64,000 bases of DNA from Gaoshiqia hydrogeniformans (GCF_049347105.1 NZ_CP186334.1:3224001-3288000); one strand, 5' to 3'; positions 47,732 to 56,830 are shown, counted from the stretch's first letter. Made by a program: numbers and translations. Notes: generated from the sequence alone by a model not told the origin.

Positions 47732-49231
47732 ATGAGTTTAATGAGCAGATTATTTTTATGCCTCCCTATCGTGTTACTTTCGATAGTTTCCTGCAGCAAG
47801 GAAAATGATATTGACAACGGCGAAGAGAACAAGCCAATTGTAATCGTAAACGAAGGAAAAGTAGTATGCGACCAGCAAGGGGTTGCAGGAGTTGTGGTTA
47901 CCGATGGCACCACCTTCGTGGTCACCGATCAGAATGGGTCCTTTTCAATTCCTTACGACCCCGTGGCAACCCATGTGTACATCACTTCACCTGCCGGTTA
48001 TACCGTTCCGGTAGTAAACAGCGTCCCGAAATTCTGGGTACGTTTAAAAGATGTCCCCGATAAGAAAAACATCATTTTTAACCTTTCTAAACTGAACGGG
48101 ACCGACAAAAAGCATTATTTCATTGCGGTAGGCGACCCACAGGTACGTAACGTAACCGAGCTGAATAAATTGAAATCAATCCTGGATTTTATGGCGCAGG
48201 ACATCAACACATCGGGATTAAACCCGGTACACCTGATGGTAACCGGAGATGTGGTGTTCGACACGCCCAACATGCACGACCAGAGTAAATCCTATTTTTC
48301 AAAAGTAAATCAGCCGGTTTATTATTCCATTGGCAATCACGACCACGTGTACAACAAAAGCCAGGCAGCTTCGCCCAACAACGACCGCACTGCCGATTCT
48401 GTTTATGTCCGTCATTACGGGCCCACCTATTATTCGTTTGACCGGGGCGAAGTGCATTATATTGTGCTGGACAATATTTATTTTGAAGGAGGTTCCGATG
48501 TAAAATATTCTGTCCGTTTCACCGATGACCAACTGAAATGGGTAAAAAAAGACCTCTCGTATGTATCCAAAAGTAAAGCGCTGGTACTGATGTACCACGC
48601 ACCTTCCAAATCTCCGTATTCTTCATCGTTGACCGGCAATAGTGGCGACCTTTACGCCCTGCTTTCGGGCTATGCCAATGTGCAGATTATATGCGGGCAC
48701 ACCCATTACAATGCCATGGAGACCAGCTATGCCGGTATCACAGAACACATTGTGGGAGCGGCCTGTGGCGGCTGGTGGGAAGGGCCGGTTTGTCCCGATG
48801 GCGCCCCGCTGGGCTATAAAATATTTGAGGCCGACGGCGCCTCCATCAAATGGACCTACCGTTCGTATGTCCATCCCGAAGACCAGTTTAGCGTTTTTGT
48901 GCCGGGCTATCGCGACCCGATTCTTCCTCCTTCCGACGAATTACTGGTAAATGTGTGGGACTGGGATTCGCAGTGGACAGTCAGCTGGTCGGCTGACGGA
49001 GGGGCAACCTTCCAGCAGATGGCACAGGTTACCAGCCGGACTTACGACCCTACGGCCTTTGAATACTTCGGGAAAGACGGGGATGCCACTCTCCCTCCGG
49101 GAAGGACGTGGATTGACGCAAGCCCAACCTATCATATTTTCAAATGTGTCCCGCCGAATGTCATTAACAAGGTAGTTATCAAAGTTGTAGACCGTTTTGG
49201 GCGTGAATACCGAAAAGATGTAAATTTATAG
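47732..49231 (+). CDS. secreted calcineurin-like metallophosphoesterase
   Basis: 499 residues with a lipoprotein-like signal (LLSIVSCSK). N-terminal carboxypeptidase-regulatory-like domain (~40-120), catalytic metallophosphoesterase domain ~125-390 with AVGDPQVRN, VTGDVVFD, IGNHDHVY, LMYHAPS and ICGHTHYN metal ligands, and a C-terminal domain (LVNVWDWDSQWTVSWSADGG...FKCVPPN) as in Bacteroidota MetallophosC proteins. It may remove phosphate from the glycan or from an organic phosphate. Start could also be the Met four codons in. Confidence 0.9.
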   Translation: MSLMSRLFLCLPIVLLSIVSCSKENDIDNGEENKPIVIVNEGKVVCDQQGVAGVVVTDGTTFVVTDQNGSFSIPYDPVATHVYITSPAGYTVPVVNSVPKFWVRLKDVPDKKNIIFNLSKLNGTDKKHYFIAVGDPQVRNVTELNKLKSILDFMAQDINTSGLNPVHLMVTGDVVFDTPNMHDQSKSYFSKVNQPVYYSIGNHDHVYNKSQAASPNNDRTADSVYVRHYGPTYYSFDRGEVHYIVLDNIYFEGGSDVKYSVRFTDDQLKWVKKDLSYVSKSKALVLMYHAPSKSPYSSSLTGNSGDLYALLSGYANVQIICGHTHYNAMETSYAGITEHIVGAACGGWWEGPVCPDGAPLGYKIFEADGASIKWTYRSYVHPEDQFSVFVPGYRDPILPPSDELLVNVWDWDSQWTVSWSADGGATFQQMAQVTSRTYDPTAFEYFGKDGDATLPPGRTWIDASPTYHIFKCVPPNVINKVVIKVVDRFGREYRKDVNL

Positions 49232-49250
49232 CGAAAGAAAACCTCTCAAA

Positions 49251-50750
49251 ATGCAGCGAAAACTATTTCTTCAATACCTCTCCGCCGGAAGCGTGGGCGT
49301 TTGCTTGACTCCATCGTTGGCCTGTTCTTCTTTTTCAGGGGAAAAAATCAGCGGGACACAACACATCCGGTTAAAACTGGTTCAGGATAATTCGCTGGAA
49401 GTCCCAGCCGGCAAACGGGCGCCTTTTGGGTGGCCGGTAGCGGGCATTTCGCCCGGCGAATCGATTTTGGTAAAGCCGGAAAAGAAACTTCCCGAAGCCA
49501 ATCTGTGGATACGGGTTTCCACCGCTCAGGAAATACGGGATGAAAAACTACTTCAGGTCACTATTCCCGGTACGGAAATGTATTTGGGAGCCATTGATAT
49601 TCGGTATTCGGCGGTGCTGGTTCCTTATGAACTCGAAATTCCGAAGAAATATGCCCGGCATATCAACCAACACGGGTTGGAACTAAAACTGGAAAGCCCA
49701 TCGCCGCTCTGGATTTTCAATGAAACGGATTCAAAAACAGACAATTCGGCATTTCTTCCGCATATAATGGCTTCATCGGAAAAAACAGGAACGGTTGACG
49801 ACCTGTTGAAGTGCTTCACGTCTGTTAATTCTGTCCAATCGCTGGCCTGGCGCGGAGGTTGTGTGTTCGATGGGTTGTGGCAACTCTACGCGCGAAAAGG
49901 CAACGCACAGGCGCTGGAGACCATCCGGCAGCAATTCGGTTTGTTTATTGACGATCAGCAAAACCTGATTTACGAAACCGCGCGAAGCGTTCCGCACGAC
50001 AACCAGATTGACGGTATCGAATCGACGCTTCCGTATGCCACCCTGGCCCGGATAGATGCCAACCACCCCATCCTGAAAACCGTTGTCGCCGCGTGGGACG
50101 AATACACCAAACCCGACGGGTTGGTCATCGACGGGAAAATGATTTCAGCCGAAGGTTGCTACACAGTGGCCTACCCAATGGCCGTTATTGGCAAAGCATG
50201 GAACAACGACCGGTTGAAGCGGAAGGCTCTCGAACAGCTAAAACACCGCTTTGTGCTGATTGCCGACGGACAAATCAATCTGCGATCGACCGAAGGCAAA
50301 TACACCTTTACCAACTGGGCAAGAGGGGCCGCCTGGTTTTTGCTGGGTTTTGCACGTACCATTTCGGAACTGAAAGACGACATGCTGGACGAAGAAATTA
50401 TCCGGAAATTTCAGGAGGCAACTGAGATTGCCTTGTCGATGCAACGCGAAGACGGGTTGTGGGGCTGTTTTATGCACCGCCCGGAAAGTTTGCCCGACAC
50501 TTCCGGTTCGGCAGGAATTGCAGCCGCCATGATGACTGGCATTCACGACGGCTTTTTACCGGCTGAATATGCTGAAAGTGCAAAAAAATGTTTCGACGGG
50601 TTACAAAGTTACATTACCCCCGACGGCTACCTGAAAGGAGCAGCGCAGGACAACCGGGGCGGGATGCAATTGCAGGAAAGCGACTACCGGGTAATTGCAC
50701 AAATGGGCGCGGGACTGATGGCTCAGTTATACGCGGTTATAGAAACATAA
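49251..50750 (+). CDS. GH88/GH105-like unsaturated-uronyl hydrolase
   Basis: 499 residues. The signal (MQRKLFLQYLSAGSVG... with LACSS) could be a lipoprotein or Tat-type signal. The first ~170 residues are beta-rich and not part of the usual domain; the alpha/alpha barrel follows, with CVFDGLWQLYARKG, TNWARGAAWFLLGFARTI near 360 and DGLWGCFMHRPESLPDTSGSAGIAAAMMTG near 405, as in GH105/GH88 hydrolases that remove unsaturated uronic acids. The catalytic Asp is not certain from memory. No polysaccharide lyase, which would make the unsaturated end, is visible in this window. Confidence 0.72.
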   Translation: MQRKLFLQYLSAGSVGVCLTPSLACSSFSGEKISGTQHIRLKLVQDNSLEVPAGKRAPFGWPVAGISPGESILVKPEKKLPEANLWIRVSTAQEIRDEKLLQVTIPGTEMYLGAIDIRYSAVLVPYELEIPKKYARHINQHGLELKLESPSPLWIFNETDSKTDNSAFLPHIMASSEKTGTVDDLLKCFTSVNSVQSLAWRGGCVFDGLWQLYARKGNAQALETIRQQFGLFIDDQQNLIYETARSVPHDNQIDGIESTLPYATLARIDANHPILKTVVAAWDEYTKPDGLVIDGKMISAEGCYTVAYPMAVIGKAWNNDRLKRKALEQLKHRFVLIADGQINLRSTEGKYTFTNWARGAAWFLLGFARTISELKDDMLDEEIIRKFQEATEIALSMQREDGLWGCFMHRPESLPDTSGSAGIAAAMMTGIHDGFLPAEYAESAKKCFDGLQSYITPDGYLKGAAQDNRGGMQLQESDYRVIAQMGAGLMAQLYAVIET

Positions 50751-50813
50751 TTGCGTAAACCGGATGATAATTAGGCGAAAAAGCCGTCAACAATCCTCTA
50801 TTGTCTTCGGTCT

Positions 50814-51074
50814 TTAACCAGTGTGCCAATGGCTTTCCTTCAGGTGGACGGCGGTCAGCAACGGGAATTGAAGCTTATCAGGCATAGTCCAGGCAGTAGA
50901 GATCTCATCATAATTGCATTTTGCACATCTTTCTTCGGGAGTACGGCTTTTCCCTTTTCCATACTTTGTATGGCCACATTTTTTGCACCAGTAAGGATGA
51001 TCCAAATTCAATTTTATTTCGGATAAATACCGGTAGCAGTCCTCGTCGTTCTGAATAAATTTTATTGAATTACC
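50814..51074 (-). pseudogene. remnant of an IS1595-type transposase
   Basis: Read on the minus strand, the frame gives NDEDCYRYLSEIK, a zinc ribbon WCKKCGHTKYGKGKSRTPEERCAKCNYDE, then KLQFPLLTAVHL, which matches the N-terminal part of IS1595-family transposases of Bacteroidota (their usual CKKCG...C..C zinc ribbon and FPLL.AF). It has no good start, runs out after about 85 residues, and the DDE catalytic part is missing, so it is a decayed fragment. A start at TTG (51011) gives only 65 residues. It overlaps the end of the neighbouring lipoprotein gene's downstream region. Confidence 0.6.
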
Positions 51075-51075
51075 A

Positions 51076-51780
51076 TTAATTTATCCAACACGGGATGTCG
51101 GTTACAGATTTAGCTCCGGAGATTAAATCAATTGTTCCCTCAATACACGAATTTACCTCATCTTTATATTGAGCTGTTGCTTTTAAAATCAAGTTGCCGT
51201 TATCCCTATTAATCATTATTTGATTTAAACAGAGTTGATTTACACCGGAAAATTCAATCAAATCATCCAATGCTTGATCCATCGTTGAAAATTTTAGATT
51301 ATCTGCAGGAGCTATTTTTTTTATATCCGAGGAAAAAGCTCGATTATCTACGGCAATTTTTATTTTCACTTTTGTCAAATAGGTGTCTCTCGGCAAATCC
51401 ACAGAGGGGTAAAGGGCATTATCTGCATTAATTTTGATTATAAACTGGTCACAGTTGTATGCCATTGCCCATCCAAGTTTGAATGTGTAACATACCCTGA
51501 ATGAAACTCCGTCTGCCCAGTTGTGTAATTCTGATTGGCAAAGTTCAATGTGGGCGTCAAAGAAATCCTGGCTTAGGTTATTTTTTTCACAGATGAGTTC
51601 TTTCCACACAGCCAGGTATTCCAGACATAAATCATCGGTGCACAAGAATTCTGAGTTATAATTTTCAAGGTAGTCGTAATTCCCATGCTGAACGCAAGTC
51701 GTTTCCCTCGTTTGTTTATCGTTCTCACAAGCTGCAATAACAAAAGCCAAAGCGATAAAAAGCCATAAAGAATATTTCAT
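51076..51780 (-). CDS. cysteine-rich uncharacterised lipoprotein
   Basis: 234 residues with an IAAC lipobox (MKYSLWLFIALAFVIAAC). The mature protein has ten more Cys spread along its length (TTC, FLC, DLC, LIC, ELC, RVC, YNC, QLC, NSC, IPC), suggesting several disulfides in a periplasmic or surface domain. I do not recognise the family. It stands alone, with an IS1595 remnant next to its 3' end, and may be a strain-specific gene. Confidence 0.72.
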   Translation of the reverse strand: MKYSLWLFIALAFVIAACENDKQTRETTCVQHGNYDYLENYNSEFLCTDDLCLEYLAVWKELICEKNNLSQDFFDAHIELCQSELHNWADGVSFRVCYTFKLGWAMAYNCDQFIIKINADNALYPSVDLPRDTYLTKVKIKIAVDNRAFSSDIKKIAPADNLKFSTMDQALDDLIEFSGVNQLCLNQIMINRDNGNLILKATAQYKDEVNSCIEGTIDLISGAKSVTDIPCWIN

Positions 51781-52026
51781 TGTTTTTTTATTTAGATGGT
51801 CGATGTTCTATTTGAGTTGCGTTGTTACCGATGAAGTATATCATCTCATGATCTTTGTTCTCCGCGCTGCTCCTGCTGGGTATTCAACCGATGGGCTGGT
51901 GAAAAGTCTTTTCATTCATAATTAACCGGAATGAATCTAAATACCGGGCAAATCATTTAAATAAGTGAACAAAATATTGACTTTTACCGCGAATTTTCAT
52001 AAAATGCATCTTTAATCGAATAGAAT

Positions 52027-52263
52027 ATGAGAGAAGGTGTAAAATTAGTCCGGGTTTATACGGGAAGCGAAATTTCGGTACTTCTGCTTAAAGGAGAACT
52101 TGAAAATATAGGCGTTTCAGCCTTAATCAAAAACGATTTCAGTTCAGGCATTGCGGCGGGCTTTGCCGGAGGAGTTCATTCGGCAATCGATCTTTATATC
52201 CATGAATCCGATTTCAACGAAGCCGAGCCTTTTATTCAGGAGTTTGTCAGGCAAAACGGATGA
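52027..52263 (+). CDS. DUF2007 (putative signal-transducing) protein
   Basis: 78 residues, KLVRVYTGSEISVLLLKGELENIGVSALIKNDFSSG...IDLYIHESDFNEAEPFIQEFV, the pattern of the small DUF2007 domain, predicted to resemble PII-type folds. No signal peptide. It converges with hydF four bases away. Function unknown. Confidence 0.85.
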   Translation: MREGVKLVRVYTGSEISVLLLKGELENIGVSALIKNDFSSGIAAGFAGGVHSAIDLYIHESDFNEAEPFIQEFVRQNG

Positions 52264-52267
52264 GCTT

Positions 52268-53491
52268 TTATTGATTACGCTTGTATATTTCCAATGCTGC
52301 CGGAAAGGGTTGCAGTGCTCGTTCGAAAATACCCAGGGAATATGCAATGGTCAGGCCGTAGTTGGTGATGGGGATGCCTAACTGCCTGGCTTTCATAATG
52401 CGAGACAGCATTTCGCGACGGTTCCACATACAGGCGCCGCAATGGATAATCAACTGATAGTCGGAAATATTTTCAGGAAAGTCGCGGCCGCGGGCAGAAT
52501 CAATTTCCAGTTTTCCGCCAACATACTGGGTTAGCCAGCGTGGAATTTTTACGGTGCCAATATCTTCGCCAATCGGGTGATGCGAACAGGCCTCGGCAAT
52601 CAGCACCTTGTCGCCGGCCCTTAGCCGGTCGATGGCCATTGCGCCGCGTACCATTTCGGCCAAATCACCTTGATGGCGGGCAAAAAGGATCGAGAAACTT
52701 GTCAGCGGAATTTCAGGAGGGGTGTCTGCTGCCACTTTCAAAAAAGCCTGGCTGTCGGTAACTACCAGTTTCGGCGGTTTATTCAGGCGGTTTAATGCTT
52801 CCCGCAACTCCCGTTCTTTCACGACCATGCAAAACGAATCACCATCCAGTAAGTCGCGGATACTTTGAACCTGTGGCAGGATGAGCCGCCCTTTCGGCGC
52901 TTCCTTATCGATGGGAACGACCAGAATGGCAGCCTCGCCCGGACCGACCAGGTCGGATACTATCGCGGGACGGTTAATGAAATCATCGGGCGCCGACTTC
53001 AATATGGTTTCGCGTAGCTGCGAAATTCCCCAATTGCCGGTTGCCGATGTTTCGACGACCGGTAACTTTTCTCCGGCAAAACTGTTTACGGTACACGAAC
53101 GCACGGGGCCAAGATCGGATTTGTTGAATACGATAATCACCGGGGTATTACGGTCTTTCAGTTCCTGCAAGATCTTTTCCTCAAAATCGCCCCAATCCTG
53201 ACGGGTCGAAACGATGATGCCGAGGTCAGTGCGGTTAAACACATCCATCGTTTTTTTGATCCGTTTTTCACCCAAAGCGCCTGCGTCGTCAATTCCGGCG
53301 GTATCAATAAACAATACCGGCCCCAGCGGAAGCAGTTCCATGGGCTTCTCTACCGGGTCGGTGGTGGTGCCGGCTACTTCGGAAACAATCGAAACTTCCT
53401 GCTGGGTTAATGCGTTCAGCAAAGACGATTTTCCGACATTCCGGCGGCCAAACAAACCGATGTGTAAGCGAAAAGATTTGGGCGCTCTCAT
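52268..53491 (-). CDS. hydF: FeFe-hydrogenase H-cluster maturation GTPase HydF
   Basis: About 407 residues from MRAPKSF. HydF is the scaffold that assembles the diiron subcluster of FeFe hydrogenase. The GTPase domain opens RLHIGLFGRRNVGKSS (Walker A, residues ~15-23) with switch region SEVAGTTTDPVE and DTAGIDD; the iron-sulfur ligands are CSHH near the C-terminal third and HCGAC near 365. The start is supported by a promoter -7 element at 53509-53516 that excludes the Met 14 codons upstream. hydE, hydG and the hydrogenase itself are not in this window. Confidence 0.93.
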   Translation of the reverse strand: MRAPKSFRLHIGLFGRRNVGKSSLLNALTQQEVSIVSEVAGTTTDPVEKPMELLPLGPVLFIDTAGIDDAGALGEKRIKKTMDVFNRTDLGIIVSTRQDWGDFEEKILQELKDRNTPVIIVFNKSDLGPVRSCTVNSFAGEKLPVVETSATGNWGISQLRETILKSAPDDFINRPAIVSDLVGPGEAAILVVPIDKEAPKGRLILPQVQSIRDLLDGDSFCMVVKERELREALNRLNKPPKLVVTDSQAFLKVAADTPPEIPLTSFSILFARHQGDLAEMVRGAMAIDRLRAGDKVLIAEACSHHPIGEDIGTVKIPRWLTQYVGGKLEIDSARGRDFPENISDYQLIIHCGACMWNRREMLSRIMKARQLGIPITNYGLTIAYSLGIFERALQPFPAALEIYKRNQ

Positions 53492-53508
53492 AGCTAACAG
53501 ATGATGTG

Positions 53509-53538
53509 CGAAAGTATAAAGCTTGTTTGACAAATCAA
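53509..53538 (-). promoter_or_regulatory. putative hydF promoter
   Basis: On the minus strand, TACTTTCG (53509-53516) is one base off TAnnTTTG and lies 19 bases from a TTG at 53536-53538. Confidence 0.4.
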
Positions 53539-53623
53539 TGATTTGGGAAAAAGAAAGTTAATTTATTTACTCCGGTGAATGAAGGTTTAACTTGTTTTTG
53601 CGGGCGGCGACACCTATGGGCAT

Positions 53624-53649
53624 AAAAAAAGCCGGCGTTCACCGGCTTT
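53624..53649 (-). terminator. terminator of the small secreted protein gene
   Basis: AAAGCCGG (53628-53635) pairs with CCGGCTTT (53642-53649); read on the minus strand the stem is followed by a run of T (53630 down to 53624). Confidence 0.75.
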
Positions 53650-53667
53650 GTCCTATTTTCTAAGAGA

Positions 53668-53907
53668 TTATTCAGCTTTTTTCTCGTCGCAAGCTTTTTT
53701 CTCGCTGCAGCAAGCTTTTTTGGCTTCTGCTGATTTCTCGCTGCTTCCTTCTTTTTTGGCAGATTTTGCTTCTTTTTTGTCTTTTTCATCAGCTTTTACT
53801 GAGCTGACAACCTCTGTTTTGTCTTTTTCAGTTTGAACAGGGGCATTTAACGCGAATGTTACTCCAAAAGCAAAAACAATTGCTAACACTAATACCAATT
53901 TTTTCAT
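53668..53907 (-). CDS. small secreted Lys/Glu-rich protein with C-terminal cysteines
   Basis: 79 residues: signal peptide MKKLVLVLAIVFAFGVTFA, then a highly charged, repetitive Lys/Glu/Ala/Ser tail ending KKACCSEKKACDEKKAE with three cysteines. Likely unstructured. It has its own terminator and lies between hydF and aspA on the same strand. The small size and low complexity give no family; a metal-binding or redox role would be speculation. Confidence 0.7.
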   Translation of the reverse strand: MKKLVLVLAIVFAFGVTFALNAPVQTEKDKTEVVSSVKADEKDKKEAKSAKKEGSSEKSAEAKKACCSEKKACDEKKAE

Positions 53908-54083
53908 AATCTTCCATTTTTAAATTTATTCAGGAGCAAGTTATTGAGAATTATTCTAAATAAAAATAGCCTTAACATTTGTTTAGAAAAAATTTTGTTA
54001 GCTATCAAATGAAGTTGACAGCTATCCGGATTCTTCCGGTTTCAGCATGTGTTAAGTGGCAACCGGGTATTTCAAATGAACGG

Positions 54084-55475
54084 CTAAAATCCTAATTTCT
54101 GAACAGCTTCGGGAGCAATACATGCTTCAAATTCCTCTTCTTCCATGAGTTGTTGTTCGAGGACGGCGGTTTTGATGGTTTTGCCGGAGGTTTTAGCCTG
54201 TTGTGCCAGTTGGGTGCATTTTTCATAGCCCAGTTTCGGGATTAAAGCCGTGACAACGGCCGTTGAGTTTAAGACCTGTGCCCGGCATTTTTCAGGGTTG
54301 GCAGTCATGTTCTTTATACCATGACGGGCAAGGCTTTCGGCTGCGTTTTTTAAGAGTTGAAGGCTGTTGAGCAGTGCATCGGCAATGAGCGGCATAAACG
54401 GGTTAAGTTCCAGGTTTCCGCTCATGACGGCCATCGAAATTAGGTGGTCGTTGCCGGTTACCTGCATGGCAGCCTGGCACACCGCTTCAGGAATCACCGG
54501 GTTAATCTTGCCGGGCATCATGGATGAGCCGGCCTGCAAGGGGGGTAGGTTGATCTCGCCGAAGCCTCCGTCGGGCCCGCCCGACAGCAGGCGCAAATCG
54601 TTCGATACTTTGATCAGGTTGGTTGCACAGGCTTTCAGAATACCGGACACTTCAACAAAAACATCGGCATTTTGGGTATTTTCTATGAGGTTTTCGGCCC
54701 GCGCCAATGGGGTGTTGGTCAGTTCGCGCAGGCGGTCGGTTACCCTGAAAATAAACGACCGGGGTGCGCCCAGCCCGCTACCGATAGCCGTTCCGCCCAG
54801 GTTAACCACCCGAAGCCGTTCTTCGCATTTATAAATTCTCCAGCGATCGCGGTTAAAGGCTTCAGCATAAGCGGCCATTTCGCGCCCCAAGGTTGTCAAC
54901 ACGGCATCCTGGAGTTGGGTACGTCCTATTTTGACAATGGCGGCAAATTCTTTTTCCTTTTGCTGAAAAGCTTCCTGTAACTCCAGTACCGATTGTTCCA
55001 ACTCCCGGAGCAGTTTTATTGCGGCTAACTTCAGCGCAGTGGGGTAGCTGTCGTTGGTTGACTGGTGCCGGTTGATATCGTCGAGCGGCGAAACCGTGCT
55101 GTAATCGCCCAACGGTTTTCCCAGTAACTGTAGCGCGCGGTTGGCAATCACTTCATTCACGTTCATATTGGTCGAGGTGCCGGCTCCCCCCTGGAGGGCA
55201 TCAACCACAACGGCGCCGGATAGCATGCCTTCGGCCATCTCACTGCAGGCCTGTTCAATGGCCACGGCTTTTTGACGGTCGGGGAAATAACCCAATTCGC
55301 CGTTGATTTGGGCGCAGGCAAGTTTTACCCAACCGTATGCTTTGATCAGTTCCGGGTTTACCGGACGCCGGGCCAGTTGGAAATTCCCGATGGCGCGGGC
55401 GGTGTGGATCCCGTAGAGGACATCGGCAGGAACCGTTTTGGAACCTAAAAGATCAGTTTCGGTACGTGTTTTCAT
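54084..55475 (-). CDS. aspA: aspartate ammonia-lyase
   Basis: About 463 residues from MKTRTETDLLGSKTVPADVLYGIHTARA. It deaminates aspartate to fumarate. The fumarase/aspartase signature SSMMPGKINPVIPE is near 310, and the substrate loops GGAGTSTNMNVNEVIANRA near 90 and INRHQSTNDSYPTALK near 128 are intact. In Bacteroidota and other anaerobes aspA is often next to hydrogenase maturation genes as I recall, which fits hydF two genes away. A Met five codons upstream is in frame. Confidence 0.95.
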   Translation of the reverse strand: MKTRTETDLLGSKTVPADVLYGIHTARAIGNFQLARRPVNPELIKAYGWVKLACAQINGELGYFPDRQKAVAIEQACSEMAEGMLSGAVVVDALQGGAGTSTNMNVNEVIANRALQLLGKPLGDYSTVSPLDDINRHQSTNDSYPTALKLAAIKLLRELEQSVLELQEAFQQKEKEFAAIVKIGRTQLQDAVLTTLGREMAAYAEAFNRDRWRIYKCEERLRVVNLGGTAIGSGLGAPRSFIFRVTDRLRELTNTPLARAENLIENTQNADVFVEVSGILKACATNLIKVSNDLRLLSGGPDGGFGEINLPPLQAGSSMMPGKINPVIPEAVCQAAMQVTGNDHLISMAVMSGNLELNPFMPLIADALLNSLQLLKNAAESLARHGIKNMTANPEKCRAQVLNSTAVVTALIPKLGYEKCTQLAQQAKTSGKTIKTAVLEQQLMEEEEFEACIAPEAVQKLGF

Positions 55476-55622
55476 CGTTGAAATTGACAAACCTATTGGG
55501 AGATAAAGTTAACCAAACTAGATGGAATGATATCGTGATGTTGTCCGTTATAGTTGAGTAAGTAAATAAGTGTTTGTTGTTTCGCGTTGATTTTTCTACG
55601 AATGTCAGGTTATCGCTCAATC

Positions 55623-56492
55623 TTAAATGAAGATTCGTTCCCCAACATATTTATTTCTGAATTCCTTTGGCGTAATTCCTTTCTTGTTTTTAAATGTGCG
55701 ATTGAAATTTGCTATGTTATTGAATCCACAATTAAATGCAATTTCAGCAATAGATTGTGTCGTATCGATAAGCATGCGCGAAACATGTCCCAACCTGATC
55801 TCATTTAAGCTGTCGATAAAACTGAATCCGGTATGTTTTTTTATAAATCGACTAAAAGAAACTTCAGACATATTAGCTATTTTGGCGACTTCGTTCAGCG
55901 TGATTTGTTTTTGAAAGTTATTATTCATGTATTCAAATACTTTTTCGATTCTCCTGCTATTGTAATTGAAAAGTTCAGGAGTGAACGTTGAATCAGAGAG
56001 TAATTTCACGTCTCTGGATATCGACAAATCATGAATAATTGACAATAATTCTAGAATGGAATCAAATCCTCCTTTCTTATATAGAGCAAGGATGCGGGGA
56101 GCAATCGATTTTACAGTTGATGGAGAATATAATAAACCTCTCTTGGCGTTTTCAAACATGTTCCTGATGTTGATCATTTGATTTCTTTTCAAAAAGCGAT
56201 CATCAAGAAAGTCGGTATGGAACTGAATTGTTACTTCTCTGATTTTTTTGCTGGCACATTTGTGCGTAAACCATCCATGTGCCAGGTTTGAGCCAATACA
56301 AACAAGCTCAAGATCATCAATTTCGCCAATATGATCGCCCACAATTCGTTGAGATCCCGCGCCATCAAGGATAAGATTTAGCTCAATATCTTCATGTACA
56401 TGTAGTGGAAAGTCGAATTCTTCTTTTTCCCTTGAGAAAATTGTAAAACAATCATACTGAGTCAGTGGAGTAATCTCTCTTAAAATATTCAT
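55623..56492 (-). CDS. AraC-family transcriptional regulator
   Basis: 289 residues. N-terminal cupin-like sensor (FDFPLHVHEDIELNLILDGAGSQRIVGDHI...) and C-terminal two-HTH AraC domain (~190-285) with KQITLNEVAKIANMSEVSFSRFIKKHTGFSFIDSLNEIRLGHVSRML and SIAEIAFNCGFNNIANFNRTFKNKKGITPKEFR. It is divergent from the GH26 gene across a 338-base AT-rich gap and probably controls the second carbohydrate locus in response to a sugar. Confidence 0.93.
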   Translation of the reverse strand: MNILREITPLTQYDCFTIFSREKEEFDFPLHVHEDIELNLILDGAGSQRIVGDHIGEIDDLELVCIGSNLAHGWFTHKCASKKIREVTIQFHTDFLDDRFLKRNQMINIRNMFENAKRGLLYSPSTVKSIAPRILALYKKGGFDSILELLSIIHDLSISRDVKLLSDSTFTPELFNYNSRRIEKVFEYMNNNFQKQITLNEVAKIANMSEVSFSRFIKKHTGFSFIDSLNEIRLGHVSRMLIDTTQSIAEIAFNCGFNNIANFNRTFKNKKGITPKEFRNKYVGERIFI

Positions 56493-56830
56493 TTTGGAGT
56501 TTTTACATAGTGGATAAAAGAAGCCATAAGGTTATTTGAATTTTCTTTTCAAGCCCATGAGGTAAAGAATAAATTATTTCTTTATCAATTTTATATAGGT
56601 GCTAAAATACATATAATAAGTTTATTGTGTGTGCATTTTTCATGATTTATATTCGTAATGATGGATTAATATTATAAAAGGATAGAATTATACCATATGC
56701 GGATTCCTACAAACAAATGATAAAATTTTGTTACTGGGTTAGTCCTTGAAAAACTATTTTTGATTTTCATGAAAAATTTGTCAATCATTAACTTGCGCTA
56801 GACCAACTTAAATTTTAAAAGACCTTCTAA
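56493..56830. other. intergenic region between the AraC regulator and GH26
   Basis: 338 AT-rich bases with no gene. TATTTTTG at 56755-56762 matches the TAnnTTTG -7 element 68 bases before the GH26 start, but no -33 partner sits at a normal distance (the nearest TTTG is 24 bases upstream). Divergent AraC operators are expected here; none is evident by eye. Confidence 0.4.

Noticed and set aside
50814..51011. A 65-residue zinc-ribbon protein starting at TTG
   Set aside because: The same frame continues upstream into transposase-like sequence and lacks a good start; treated as a transposase relic.
56755..56762. TATTTTTG as a confirmed GH26 promoter
   Set aside because: It fits the -7 consensus but no -33 partner is at a normal distance.
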